NCBI GenBank assembly: GCA_947501635.1
Contig: CANMWT010000010.1
Location: forward strand, 48,043-112,042
DNA length: 64,000 bases
Direction of reading: 5' to 3'
Origin: an uncultured Roseobacter sp.
GTDB taxonomy: Bacteria; Pseudomonadota; Alphaproteobacteria; Rhodobacterales; Rhodobacteraceae
Shown: positions 45,394 through 54,751 of the stretch, one piece after another
How positions within the stretch are numbered: the stretch's first letter is position 1
Layout of the letters: each line of letters opens with the position of its first letter
The notes under the pieces: model-generated
Told to the model about the DNA's origin: nothing
The model's database searches: none
The model's input: only the letters and a program-made list of their open reading frames with translations
Position numbers and translations under genes: made by a program

Positions 45394-46467
45394 CTATTCT
45401 TCGGGCAAGAGCACCGGCCCCTTGTCCGCGAAACCCATCCGTACCTCGGTGCCGGGGCTCAAAGGTGTGTCCACATCTTCATGTACCGCAAAGACCTGAC
45501 CAAAACGTCCGGTAAGCGTGTATTCCATCCGCACACCCACATAAGTTGCCTTGGCAACGGTGGCTGGGATGCCCTGATCGGGGGTGATCACAAGTCGGGA
45601 TGGTCGCACCGCGATGGTCGCAGGGCCCACAGGCAGGCCGCGCGCTGCCAGTGTATAGCGGTAGCCCTCGATATCGATGGTGGCCTGATCGCCATTCACG
45701 GCAACGATCTGGCAGGCAAGCAGATTGGCCTCACCTATGAAATCCGCAACAAAGCGGTCATTTGGCGCGTCATAAAGCTGTCGGGGCGTGCCGATTTGGG
45801 CAATCGCTGCATTGCGCATGACGACGATCTCATCCGAGACCGCCAAAGCCTCTTCCTGATCGTGTGTCACATAAACAACTGTCAGGCCAAGGTCTTGCTG
45901 GATTGCGCGGATGTCCTCACGGACCTGTCGCCGGAGTTTGGCGTCGAGGTTGGACAGCGGCTCATCGAAAAGCAGCACCTGTGGCTCCAGAACCAGCGCA
46001 CGCGCAACCGCGACACGCTGCTGCTGCCCGCCGGACAGCTCGGATGGCAGGCGGTTGTCAAATCCCTTCAGGCCGACAAGCTCCAATCCGTTCATCGCAC
46101 GACTGCGCGCCTCGCCCATGCCAAATCCGGAAAACGTAAGCCCATACATGACATTCTCCAGAACCGTCATATGCGGAAACAAAGCATAGGACTGAAATAC
46201 CATCGACACATCCCGATCCGTCGCGGGCAGCTTGGTAACATCCCGCTCTCCGATCAAAATCTTGCCAGAGCTCGCCATCTCCAACCCTGCGATCATGCGC
46301 AGGGTGGTGGTCTTGCCGCACCCGGACGGGCCCAGCAGCGTCACGAGTTTGCCAGCAGCCACATGCAGGTCGATATTGTCCACAGCGACTACATTCTTGC
46401 CGAATACCTTTGACACTCCGTCAAACCGGACGGGCGCGGCCTTGGAGCCGATTTTGGTGTCGCTCAT
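45394..46467 (-). CDS. ABC transporter ATPase, AfuC/PotA type
   Basis: A 357-residue importer ATPase. Walker A LGPSGCGKTTTLRMIAGLE, signature LSGGQQQRVAVARALVLEP, Walker B LLFDEPLSNLDAKLRRQ and H-loop VYVTHDQEEALAVSD are intact, with a TOBE-like C-terminus (GEANLLACQIVAVNG, TIAVRPSRLVI). It overlaps the permease gene by 4 bases, together with which and the binding protein it forms an iron(III)/polyamine/sugar-phosphate class importer. Confidence 0.88.
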   Translation of the reverse strand: MSDTKIGSKAAPVRFDGVSKVFGKNVVAVDNIDLHVAAGKLVTLLGPSGCGKTTTLRMIAGLEMASSGKILIGERDVTKLPATDRDVSMVFQSYALFPHMTVLENVMYGLTFSGFGMGEARSRAMNGLELVGLKGFDNRLPSELSGGQQQRVAVARALVLEPQVLLFDEPLSNLDAKLRRQVREDIRAIQQDLGLTVVYVTHDQEEALAVSDEIVVMRNAAIAQIGTPRQLYDAPNDRFVADFIGEANLLACQIVAVNGDQATIDIEGYRYTLAARGLPVGPATIAVRPSRLVITPDQGIPATVAKATYVGVRMEYTLTGRFGQVFAVHEDVDTPLSPGTEVRMGFADKGPVLLPEE

Positions 46468-48680
46468 GACGATTTCTCCGTTCCATGCTGGGTGCGTCGT
46501 CCGATCCTGACCCGGCCGACAAGCAGTTGCAAAAGCCCCACCGCTGTCAGCATCACGAAGATCAGCGTCGTGGAATAGGCGATGGCAAGGCCATAGTCGT
46601 TGTTCTCCACGCGCCCGATAATGTAGCTGGTGGCCATGTCATACTCGGCACTGACAAGGAAGATCACGGCAGAGATCGCGGTCATGGCGCGCACGAAGCT
46701 ATACACCAAAGCTGCAAGGATCGCAGGGCGCAGAAGTGGCAGAATGATGCGGCGGAAGGTCTGCCATGAGTTGGCGCCAAGGGTGAGCGAGCTTTCATCC
46801 AGAGACCGGTCAAGTTGCGACATGGAGGCGATACCCGCCCGTACGCCGACCGGCATGTTCCGGAAGATAAAGCTCACCACAAGAATGACGCCCGTTCCCG
46901 TAATCTCGATCGGGGGCACGTTGAAGGCAAGTATGTAGCTGACGCCGATGACGGTGCCGGGAATGGCAAAGGACAACATGGTGCCGAATTCGAAAGCGTT
47001 CTTGCCGGCGAAGCTCTGCCGGGTCAGCAGATAGGCCGTGACCAATCCCACGGCAGCTGTCAGCGGGGCGGCGATGGCAGCGATGGATATCGTGGTCCAG
47101 AAGCTGTCCCAGGCGGCACCGGTCCAGCGGATGCCCTCGTCTTCGAGCCGGACCGAAAAAGCCGTGACATAGTGCTTGAAGGTCAGTGAATTGTTGACGC
47201 CCCAAAGCTCGACCACACTGCCATAAACGATCATGGCATAGACGACGATGGTGAAAGCCGCCCAGCCAAGCGCGATGACCAGCACGGGAACCGACAAACC
47301 CGTGGGCATCAATGGATGCACGCCCGCGTCGCCCTTGCCCGTCACGGTGGTATAGCTTTTCTTGCCCAGCCAGACCCGCTGGGCATAAAAGGCAGACAGG
47401 GTAAAGAACAAGAGCACCATCGCCAGCACGGCCGCCCTGCCCTGATCGTATTGCGCGCCGACGATGGCAAAGAAAATCTCGGTCGACAGCACGTCAAAGT
47501 TACCGCCCAGCACCAGAGGATTGCCGAAATCGGCCATCGACTCGATAAAGCCCAGCAAAAAGGCATTGGCCAGACCGGGCCGCATCAGAGGCAGTGACAC
47601 GGTTTTGAAGGTCTGCCACCTGTTCGCCCGCAGGGTCTGCGCGGCTTCTTCCATCGATGGGGATACCCCCTCGACCACGCCGATCAGCACGAGAAACGCA
47701 ATCGGCGTAAAGGCGAGCGTCTGCGCGATCAGAACACCCGGCATCCCGTAAAGCCAGCGTGTGGGCTGCGTACCGAAAAGCTCCGCAAAGAACTGCGTCA
47801 CCGAACCCGACAGCCCAAAAAGGAGGATCAGCGCAAGACCGATCACAAAGGGCGGTGTGATGATCGGCAGCACGGTCAGCGCACGCAGCGCGCGTTTGTG
47901 GCGAAAGCCCGAACGGGTCACGACTAGAGCAAAGCAAAGACCAAGCGCGGTTGTGATGAACCCGACAAGGATCGCCAGAAACAGCGAATTCCACGCGGCG
48001 CCGCAGCGCGCGCCCCAGAAACAGCCAAGCCCCCAAAGCCTGTCGTCAAAGAATTTCGAAGCGAAAACGCTTAGTGAATAGGCCCCTTCCTCGGTGACGA
48101 AAGCGGCAAAGAGCATCTTGGCAATCGGGAAAAACACAAAAGCGGTGACGATTGTGATGACACCGCCGATGGCACCCACAACGAAGACGTCGCCATTGAT
48201 GGCCCCGCGCGCCGCGATGCCTTGGGTCAATAGAAACAGAAAGGCCGATGCGCAGATCATTGCGCCATAGCCCATGCCGAACTGGCGGTCGCCCAATTCG
48301 CCAAACAAAGCCTCAAGCCAGTCAAAGCTGAACCCACGTATGCCGATACTGAACCCCTGCGCGATCAGCCAGCTGAACCCCAACGCGCCCGCAAGGATCA
48401 AAAACCGTGCATAAAGCGGATCGGATTTTGCGCGGCCCAGAACAAAAAGCGGCAGCGCGAGCGGCACCAGCAGCGGGGCGAGCCATAGCTTTGCGCCCTG
48501 CCCGATCAGAAAAAACGCCGGCGCATAATCTTCGTCGAACGGATAGCCGTCCACCAGCCACTGAAACGACCACAGGCCGTCCTCCACCATGTACCACGGC
48601 AGCAGGCAGTAGCCGACCCACCCGGCGACGATCCAGAAGATCAGGGCCGGATGGGTCGTTTTTGGTGCGGTGTCAGTCAC
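46464..48680 (-). CDS. Fused double-module ABC permease (AfuB/FbpB type)
   Basis: A 738-residue membrane protein with two MetI-like permease modules in tandem. The EAA loop of the first is EEAAQTLRANRWQTFKTVSL and that of the second is DESSLTLGANSWQTFRRIIL. Fused permeases of this kind belong to the ferric-iron and hexose-phosphate importers. The start is a GTG at 48680, directly after the stop codon of the binding-protein gene, so co-translation is likely. The substrate is judged from the neighbours only. Confidence 0.88.
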   Translation of the reverse strand: MTDTAPKTTHPALIFWIVAGWVGYCLLPWYMVEDGLWSFQWLVDGYPFDEDYAPAFFLIGQGAKLWLAPLLVPLALPLFVLGRAKSDPLYARFLILAGALGFSWLIAQGFSIGIRGFSFDWLEALFGELGDRQFGMGYGAMICASAFLFLLTQGIAARGAINGDVFVVGAIGGVITIVTAFVFFPIAKMLFAAFVTEEGAYSLSVFASKFFDDRLWGLGCFWGARCGAAWNSLFLAILVGFITTALGLCFALVVTRSGFRHKRALRALTVLPIITPPFVIGLALILLFGLSGSVTQFFAELFGTQPTRWLYGMPGVLIAQTLAFTPIAFLVLIGVVEGVSPSMEEAAQTLRANRWQTFKTVSLPLMRPGLANAFLLGFIESMADFGNPLVLGGNFDVLSTEIFFAIVGAQYDQGRAAVLAMVLLFFTLSAFYAQRVWLGKKSYTTVTGKGDAGVHPLMPTGLSVPVLVIALGWAAFTIVVYAMIVYGSVVELWGVNNSLTFKHYVTAFSVRLEDEGIRWTGAAWDSFWTTISIAAIAAPLTAAVGLVTAYLLTRQSFAGKNAFEFGTMLSFAIPGTVIGVSYILAFNVPPIEITGTGVILVVSFIFRNMPVGVRAGIASMSQLDRSLDESSLTLGANSWQTFRRIILPLLRPAILAALVYSFVRAMTAISAVIFLVSAEYDMATSYIIGRVENNDYGLAIAYSTTLIFVMLTAVGLLQLLVGRVRIGRRTQHGTEKSS

Positions 48681-49706
48681 TTACTGCGGCAGAACAGAAA
48701 CCTCTTCGTCCCACTTCTGCAACAGCCGTTTACGTTCATCGGACGAGCCGTACTTCTTGAAGTCATAGTCGATCAGCTTGATCTGGCTCATGTCGGGCGC
48801 TGATCCTGAGGTCTCGGCGTTTTTGTTCGATGGCACCTGAAACGCGTTGACCTGCAGTGCGAGGTTCTGCGCGTCGGTTGAAAGAGCCCAGTCATAGAAC
48901 TTCTTGGCTTCGTCCTCATTGCGCGCACCGTCAATGATCGACATGGAACCGATCTCGTATCCAGTGCCTTCACATGGTGCCACGACTTTGATCGGGAAAC
49001 CCGAGACAGCCTGCTTTACCGCATCATGCATAAAGACAATACCGATGGTGTTCTCTCCACGACCCGCCGCCTTGATCGGGGCCGAGCCTGACTTGGTGTA
49101 CTGGTTGATGTTCGAATGCAGCCCCTTCATGAACTCGAACCCGTCATCTTCACCGAAAATCTGCACCATGGAGGCGAGCGTGGTATAGGCCGTTCCGGAT
49201 GAATTCGGGTTCGCCATCTGCACGTGCCCTTTGTACTCGGGCTTGAGCAGGTCCTTCCAGCAGGCGGGTTCAGGCAGGCTGTTGGCCGCCAGCAGATCAG
49301 CGTTGTATCCATACCCTAGCGCACCGGAATAGATACCGATTGTCTTGTTGCCGGCACTTTCGGCCTGACTGATTGCCCAGTCATGCAACTGGTCGCGCAT
49401 GGGTGACATATATTCCATCGTCAACCCTTCCTCAGCAGCCTGCAAATGCGGATCACCCGTGCCACCCCACCAGACATCGCCCTTGGGGTTGGAACTTTCC
49501 GCGCGGATTTGCGCAAAGGTCTCACCCGACGATTTTCGGGTCATGTTGACATCGATGCCCGTGGCATCCTCGAAGCTGCGGGCCATCAACTGGCACCAGT
49601 CTTCCTGCGCGGAACAGTAAAGCGTCAGTTTATCGGCCTGCGCTGCAGACATAGAAGCTGCCAACGCAATCACAGAGCCCAAAGCTGTTGTTGCTAGTTT
49701 CCTCAT
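48681..49706 (-). CDS. Periplasmic binding protein, AfuA/FbpA class
   Basis: A 341-residue binding protein, signal peptide MRKLATTALGSVIALAASMSAA. It has the class-6 start KLTLYCSAQEDWCQLMARSF, then GDVWWGGTGDPHLQAAEEGL, and KGLHSNINQYTKSGSAPIKA. Tyrosine pairs that bind iron in true ferric-binding proteins are not evident, so iron is not assured. The ATG at 49706 has GGGAGGAAG upstream. It heads the three-gene operon. Hexose phosphates, phosphonates or polyamines are candidates. Confidence 0.82.
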   Translation of the reverse strand: MRKLATTALGSVIALAASMSAAQADKLTLYCSAQEDWCQLMARSFEDATGIDVNMTRKSSGETFAQIRAESSNPKGDVWWGGTGDPHLQAAEEGLTMEYMSPMRDQLHDWAISQAESAGNKTIGIYSGALGYGYNADLLAANSLPEPACWKDLLKPEYKGHVQMANPNSSGTAYTTLASMVQIFGEDDGFEFMKGLHSNINQYTKSGSAPIKAAGRGENTIGIVFMHDAVKQAVSGFPIKVVAPCEGTGYEIGSMSIIDGARNEDEAKKFYDWALSTDAQNLALQVNAFQVPSNKNAETSGSAPDMSQIKLIDYDFKKYGSSDERKRLLQKWDEEVSVLPQ

Positions 49707-49762
49707 TTTCTTCCTCCCTTGAAAAATAACACGCCGGATTTTCCGGGTTTTCTTGCCCAGCC

Positions 49763-50227
49763 TCACGCCGCCTTTCGCAGTTTTTCAAACACCGCCGACA
49801 TTTCTGGCTTGCCCGCCAGATCCTTCAGCAATCGCGAAAGTTCCTTTTCCTCCACAAGTTTCGCAGCTTTTTGCGGTGAAAACCAATGGCGCTTGCGTTC
49901 CTTGCGTTCCTTCCAGCGGCGTTTAAGCTTTTCCACAACCATCGGGTAAAGCGTCACGCGGCAACGGACGATTGTCCGATCGTCCATCCGTTTGTCATAA
50001 TGGTAATGTCCGATTGGCTGATCCGAGACAAAACCGACGGCACCGGCTTCTTCCATGGCTTCGATCTCTGCCGCGCACCATGGTTTTTTGCCGTCCATCA
50101 GCCATCCTTTCGGCATAACCCACCGACCTCTGTCGCGTGAGGTCACCATGAGAACACGCAGCTTGCCGCGCGCGTCCCAGTAAACGGGCAGCGCAGCGAT
50201 TTGGTCGGCCGTGTCGCGCGCGCTCAT
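49763..50227 (-). CDS. Nudix hydrolase with atypical Nudix box
   Basis: A 154-residue Nudix protein. After WVMPKGW the Nudix region reads GWLMDGKKPWCAAEIEAMEE followed by AGAVG. Compared with GX5EX7REUXEEXGU, the first Glu is Lys and the Arg is Ile, while the three catalytic Glu (E-x-x-EE) are kept. The C-terminal 50 residues are rich in Lys/Arg/Glu and helical. It ends 56 bases upstream of the binding-protein gene and may be co-transcribed with the AfuABC-like operon. The substrate may be a diphosphate of a nucleoside, inositol or sugar. Confidence 0.75.
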   Translation of the reverse strand: MSARDTADQIAALPVYWDARGKLRVLMVTSRDRGRWVMPKGWLMDGKKPWCAAEIEAMEEAGAVGFVSDQPIGHYHYDKRMDDRTIVRCRVTLYPMVVEKLKRRWKERKERKRHWFSPQKAAKLVEEKELSRLLKDLAGKPEMSAVFEKLRKAA

Positions 50228-50357
50228 AAAGCCCCTCCGGTCTTCAGGTGCTTTTGCCGTTTATTGGGTGTGGCTCCAGTCAGCAGGTTGTTCCTTAAAA
50301 AGCTGTTTTTTATAAAAATTAGGTAGTTGCACGAATTTCAGCACTATGATGAGGCTT

Positions 50358-50378
50358 ATGCAACAAAAATCGTTGCAT
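50358..50378. promoter_or_regulatory. Candidate operator: perfect 7-bp inverted repeat upstream of the DeoR gene
   Basis: ATGCAAC-AAAAATC-GTTGCAT, a perfect inverted repeat of 7 bases with a 7-base spacer (14-base centre distance, over one helical turn). It lies 50 bases before the DeoR start and in the divergent spacer with the Nudix gene. DeoR-family regulators often autoregulate through such sites. Confidence 0.4.
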
Positions 50379-50427
50379 TATGCCCGAAAGCCCACAAAAG
50401 TGCAGGTTGAACGAAGCTGGGTTTTAA

Positions 50428-51243
50428 ATGTCTGAAACGAAAACGCGCCGGACACAGTCGTCAGATGGCAGCGGCAGGCTCAAGAAGTCTGACCGTCGTC
50501 GCCAGATTTTGCTGGAATTGAAACTGCGCCCGCATGTTCGGATCAGCGACCTTGCACAGCGCTTCAACGTCTCGACCGAGACGCTGCGGCGTGACTTCGA
50601 TGCCTTGTCGGGCGACGGCCTGATTGCGCGCGCCCATGGCGGTGCTTCCGCCCCCGCGCAGGGCCACTACCCCAGCCTAGATGAACGGACAAGCGCCCGC
50701 GTGGAAGAGCGCGAAAGGATCGGCCTATGTGCAGCGGGTCTTATTCGGGCAGGCGAAACGGTGATGATCGATTCCGGCTCGACCACCATTCAGATGGCAC
50801 GCGCGCTGGCCTTTCGCGGCACCGAGTGCACGGTCATCACCAATTCCATCCCGATCGCTATGACCCTCGGGCACGGCGCGGTACAGGTGCTTTTATGCCC
50901 GGGCGAGTATCTGGCGGCGGAATCTGCAACCATCGGGACCGAGACACTGGAATTTCTGTCGCGTTTCAATGTCGACCGCTGCATGATCGGCTCGTCCGGC
51001 TTCTCGGCAGAGGGCCCGTCGGAATCCGTGCGCGGCTTTGCCGCCGTCAAACGTGTGATGCTGCAACGCGCGGCGGTACGCCACCTGCTGGTCGATTCCG
51101 AAAAGTTCGGACGCAAAGGGCTGGCGCATGTCGGCGACCTGGCCGCACTGAATTCGATACTGACTGACACCCGCCCCACGGGCGAGCTGCTTGGCAGCAT
51201 CACGAAAGCCGGCGTTGAAGTTCTTGTTGCTAAGCCGGCATAA
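50428..51243 (+). CDS. DeoR-family transcriptional regulator
   Basis: A 271-residue DeoR/GlpR-type regulator. The winged helix is RRRQILLELKLRPHVRISDL followed by AQRFNVSTETLRRDFDALS. The phosphosugar-sensing domain has TVMIDSGSTTIQMARALAF and the C-terminal VGDLAALNSILTD. DeoR proteins usually sense phosphorylated sugars or polyols. It sits between the Nudix gene (divergent) and the PhnD-like importer operon, and the palindrome at 50358-50378 could be its site. Confidence 0.9.
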   Translation: MSETKTRRTQSSDGSGRLKKSDRRRQILLELKLRPHVRISDLAQRFNVSTETLRRDFDALSGDGLIARAHGGASAPAQGHYPSLDERTSARVEERERIGLCAAGLIRAGETVMIDSGSTTIQMARALAFRGTECTVITNSIPIAMTLGHGAVQVLLCPGEYLAAESATIGTETLEFLSRFNVDRCMIGSSGFSAEGPSESVRGFAAVKRVMLQRAAVRHLLVDSEKFGRKGLAHVGDLAALNSILTDTRPTGELLGSITKAGVEVLVAKPA

Positions 51244-51295
51244 CAACGAATAACTGACCGCGGTGAACCATGCCGTGAATAACTGGGAGGAAAAT

Positions 51296-52270
51296 ATGAA
51301 ACTAGATATCAAACTACTGCTGGGAGCATCGGCTATCGCCTTAATGTCGCTGGGTGGGATGGCCTCTGCGCAGGACTGTCCACGCGGCGATCTGGACGAA
51401 CGGTTCTGCGACGTGGATGGCGACCTGATCGCCGACATTCCGACAGATGCATCCCAACAGCTTGACCCCGACACACTGATTTTTGCCTACACACCGGTCG
51501 AAGACCCGGCCGTCTACAAAACCGCATGGTCGGATTTCCTCGAGCATCTCGAAGCCGAAACGGGCAAGGATGTTGTCTTCTTCCCCGTCCAGAACAACGC
51601 CGCCCAGATCGAAGCGATGCGCTCGGGCCGTCTGCATATCGCGGGTTTCAACACCGGGTCCAACCCACTGGCAGTAAACTGTGCGGGCTTCCGTCCGTTC
51701 ACGATCATGGCCTCGAAAGACGGCAATTTCGGCTATGAAATGGAGATTATCACCTACCCCGGATCAGGCATCGAAACAGTGGAAGATATCAAAGGCAAAC
51801 AACTGGCCTTCACATCGCCCACATCGAACTCGGGGTTCAAAGCGCCTTCAGCCATCCTCAAGGGTGACTTTGACATGCTGCCCGAGCGCGATTTCGAACC
51901 TGTGTTCTCGGGCAAGCACGATAACTCTATTCTGGGTGTCGCCAACAAGGATTACATGGCCGCTTCAATCGCCAATTCGGTGAAATCGCGGATGATCTCG
52001 CGCGATGTGATCAAAGAAGACGACGTGAAGGTAATCTACAAGTCTCAAACCTTCCCCACCACCGGTTTCGGCACTGTCTATAACCTGACACCCGAGCTGC
52101 AGGATAAAATCCGCAATGCTTTCTTCAGCTTTGAATGGGAAGGCACAACGCTTGAGGCGGAATTTTCCAAGTCGAACGAGGGTCAGTTCCTTGAAATGAC
52201 CTATCAGGAGTTCTGGGAAGTCATCCGCAAGATCGATGCGGCCAACGGCGTTTCCTACGCCTGCCAGTAA
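51296..52270 (+). CDS. PhnD-type periplasmic binding protein (phosphate/phosphonate class)
   Basis: A 324-residue exported protein, signal peptide MKLDIKLLLGASAIALMSLGGMASAQ. The PhnD fold shows DTLIFAYTPVEDPAVYKTAW, KDVVFFPVQNNAAQIEAMRS, KGKQLAFTSPTSNSGFKAPS and a conserved STSGF-like site (PTSNSGFKAP) in which serine and threonine normally hold phosphate oxygens. GGGAGGAAAAT precedes the ATG. The usual phosphonate-lyase genes are not near, so the ligand could be phosphite, a phosphonate or a phosphate ester. Confidence 0.85.
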   Translation: MKLDIKLLLGASAIALMSLGGMASAQDCPRGDLDERFCDVDGDLIADIPTDASQQLDPDTLIFAYTPVEDPAVYKTAWSDFLEHLEAETGKDVVFFPVQNNAAQIEAMRSGRLHIAGFNTGSNPLAVNCAGFRPFTIMASKDGNFGYEMEIITYPGSGIETVEDIKGKQLAFTSPTSNSGFKAPSAILKGDFDMLPERDFEPVFSGKHDNSILGVANKDYMAASIANSVKSRMISRDVIKEDDVKVIYKSQTFPTTGFGTVYNLTPELQDKIRNAFFSFEWEGTTLEAEFSKSNEGQFLEMTYQEFWEVIRKIDAANGVSYACQ

Positions 52271-52284
52271 GAAAAACTTGACAG

Positions 52285-52307
52285 GACAGGCCCTTTTCGG
52301 GCCTGTC
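52285..52307 (+). terminator. Intra-operon hairpin between phnD-like and phnC-like genes
   Basis: GACAGGCCC-TTTTC-GGGCCTGTC, nine perfect pairs, without a U-tract. It stands 14 bases past the binding-protein stop and 26 before the ATPase start. It could stabilise the upstream mRNA or attenuate, giving more binding protein than membrane parts. Confidence 0.6.
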
Positions 52308-52332
52308 TCACTGCCGCGTTAGGGGCTATTTT

Positions 52333-53124
52333 ATGCTGCGCCTTCAAAAGCTTACAAAGACATATAAAACCGGTGATCAGGCGCTGAAAGCCATTGATCT
52401 TGAGGTTCCCAAGGGGCAGGTGCTCGCCCTGATTGGGCCTTCGGGTGCAGGCAAATCCACGATGATCCGCTGCATCAACCGGTTGGTGGAACCCTCAAGC
52501 GGCGCTGTGATGCTCGAAGACACGGACCTGACCACTCTGGGGGCCGGAGCATTGCGCAGAGCGCGGCGCGAAATGGGCATGATCTTTCAGGAATACGCAT
52601 TGGTCGAGCGCTTGACCGTGATGGAAAATGTGCTGTCGGGCCGCTTGGGGTACGTTGGCTTCTGGCGCTCGTTTCTGCGCCGCTATCCGCAATCTGATGT
52701 GGACGAGGCGTTTCGCCTGCTTGATCGTGTGGGTCTTTTGCATATGGCCGACAAACGGGCAGATGAACTTTCGGGTGGCCAGCGGCAGCGTGTGGGCATC
52801 TGTCGTGCGCTGATACAAAATCCCAAGCTACTTTTGGTTGACGAACCGACCGCCTCGCTCGATCCCAAGACAAGCCGCCAGATCATGCGGCTGATAACCG
52901 AACTCTGTCAGGAGCGCGGTCTGGCTGCCATCATCAATATTCACGATGTGGCACTGGCGCAAATGTTCGTGCCGCGCGTGGTCGGCCTGCGGTTTGGCGA
53001 GATCGTCTATGACGGTGGCCCCACCGGGCTGACACCGGACAAGTTGACCGAAATCTACGGCGAAGAAGACTGGGAAGCGACCATCGAGAGCGTTGATGAC
53101 GAAGACATCGAGGCCGCGGAATGA
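52333..53124 (+). CDS. PhnC-type ABC ATPase
   Basis: A 263-residue phosphonate-class ATPase. Walker [22 protein letters not shown]-loop [20 protein letters not shown], signature [20 protein letters not shown], Walker [20 protein letters not shown] and the H-loop INIHDVALA are present. It overlaps the first permease by 4 bases (ATGA). Confidence 0.92.
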   Translation: MLRLQKLTKTYKTGDQALKAIDLEVPKGQVLALIGPSGAGKSTMIRCINRLVEPSSGAVMLEDTDLTTLGAGALRRARREMGMIFQEYALVERLTVMENVLSGRLGYVGFWRSFLRRYPQSDVDEAFRLLDRVGLLHMADKRADELSGGQRQRVGICRALIQNPKLLLVDEPTASLDPKTSRQIMRLITELCQERGLAAIINIHDVALAQMFVPRVVGLRFGEIVYDGGPTGLTPDKLTEIYGEEDWEATIESVDDEDIEAAE

Positions 53125-53936
53125 GCCATCGCGAGCTTGACGACATGCTGGGCAAAGGCTGGCGCAAACCCGCCTTCGTGAAAAATCCCTTATTGCGCTG
53201 GGGCCTGATGCTGGGATTTTTCGCCTATCTTATCGCGGCCTATATGACAATCGAAGTCGACTGGGGCCGCGTGTATGAAGGGCTTGACCGCGGTTGGGCC
53301 TTCGTTGTCGCCTTCACCAGCCCCGATTTTGTCTCCCGCTGGAGCGACATCTGGAGCGGTCTTGTAGAGAGCATCGTAATGACCGTGGCGGCCTCCGTGG
53401 TCGGTATTCTTATCTCCATCCCCATCGGTCTCGGGGCTGCGCGCAACATCGCCCCTTTGCCGGTCTATGTGATCTGCCGCGGCATTGTCGCGATCAGCCG
53501 GGCATTGCAGGAAATCATCGTCGCCATCCTGCTGGTCGCCATCTTCGGATTTGGACCGCTGGCAGGGTTCCTGACCCTTTCCTTCGCCACAATCGGCTTT
53601 TTGTCCAAGCTGTTGGCAGAAGACATTGAATCCATGGACAAGGTGCAGGCTGAAGCCATCAAAGCCTCCGGTGCCCGCTGGATGCAATGGATCAACTACG
53701 GCGTGCAGCCGCAGGTCATGCCGCGTCTGGTGGGGCTGTCCATGTACCGGATCGACATCAATTTCCGCGAAAGTGCCATCCTCGGTCTGGTCGGCGCAGG
53801 CGGGATCGGTGCCACGCTGAACACTGCCTTTGACCGCTATGAGTATGACACTGCCGCGGCCATCCTGCTGTTAATCATCGGGATCGTCATGGCCCTCGAA
53901 TACCTCTCCGGTATCATTCGCGCGAGGGTCCAGTAA
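53121..53936 (+). CDS. PhnE-type ABC permease 1
   Basis: A 271-residue permease with five to six membrane segments ([72 protein letters not shown]) and the cytoplasmic EAA loop [20 protein letters not shown]. Followed by a second permease of the same family (TAATG overlap), giving the heterodimeric PhnE1-PhnE2 arrangement of many alphaproteobacterial phosphonate-class importers. Confidence 0.9.
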   Translation: MSHRELDDMLGKGWRKPAFVKNPLLRWGLMLGFFAYLIAAYMTIEVDWGRVYEGLDRGWAFVVAFTSPDFVSRWSDIWSGLVESIVMTVAASVVGILISIPIGLGAARNIAPLPVYVICRGIVAISRALQEIIVAILLVAIFGFGPLAGFLTLSFATIGFLSKLLAEDIESMDKVQAEAIKASGARWMQWINYGVQPQVMPRLVGLSMYRIDINFRESAILGLVGAGGIGATLNTAFDRYEYDTAAAILLLIIGIVMALEYLSGIIRARVQ

Positions 53937-54751
53937 TGCCGGTACTGGAACGCGAAGGAGGACAAGTCTGGCGGCGCCGGACAAACGGCCAGAACCTCGC
54001 CCGTTGGTTCGGCTGGCTCTTGGGGGTGGCCGTGTTTGTCTATTGCTGGCAGATCATCTCCGCCTCGACGACATGGTTCTTCGTCTGGGATGCACCACGG
54101 ATTGCCGATGACATCTGGACCCGCGCGACACCGCCAAGATGGGAGTATATCACCCAACTGGGCCGCCCGATCTGGGATACGCTGAATATCGCGACACTGG
54201 GGACCATCATCGCTCTTTTTCTGGCCGTGCCGGTGGCCTTTCTGGCCGCGCGGAACACGACGCCCTCCGCTTTGATTATCCGGCCGATCGCGCTGCTTAT
54301 CATCGTGGCCACCCGCTCCATCAATTCGCTCATCTGGGCGTTGCTGCTGATCGCCATCATCGGCCCCGGCGTCTTTGCGGGTGTGATTGCAATCGCCATC
54401 CGGTCCATCGGGTTTTGCGCCAAACTTCTCTACGAGGCAATCGAAGAGATTGACCAGACACAGGTGGAGGCAATCACCGCAACCGGCGCCAGCAGATGGC
54501 AGGTCATGGCCTATGGCATTGTGCCGCAGATACTGCCGGCCTTTGCGGGCATCGCTGTTTTCCGGTGGGATATCAACATTCGCGAATCCACCGTTCTGGG
54601 ACTGGTCGGCGCAGGCGGCATCGGGTTGCAGCTGTCGGCATCCCTGAATGTTCTGGCCTGGCCACAGGTCAGCCTGATCCTGATTGTAATCCTCGCCGCT
54701 GTCGTCATCAGTGAATGGGTCTCGGCCAAAGTACGGGGAGCCATCATTTGA
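53936..54751 (+). CDS. PhnE-type ABC permease 2
   Basis: A 271-residue permease similar to its neighbour: segments WLLGVAVFVYCWQIISAS, IATLGTIIALFLAVPVAFLA and LIWALLLIAIIGPGVFAGVI, with the loop EAITATGASRWQVMAYGIVP. It starts with its ATG overlapping the stop of permease 1, and its end overlaps the TTG start of the HAD phosphatase gene. Confidence 0.9.
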   Translation: MPVLEREGGQVWRRRTNGQNLARWFGWLLGVAVFVYCWQIISASTTWFFVWDAPRIADDIWTRATPPRWEYITQLGRPIWDTLNIATLGTIIALFLAVPVAFLAARNTTPSALIIRPIALLIIVATRSINSLIWALLLIAIIGPGVFAGVIAIAIRSIGFCAKLLYEAIEEIDQTQVEAITATGASRWQVMAYGIVPQILPAFAGIAVFRWDINIRESTVLGLVGAGGIGLQLSASLNVLAWPQVSLILIVILAAVVISEWVSAKVRGAII

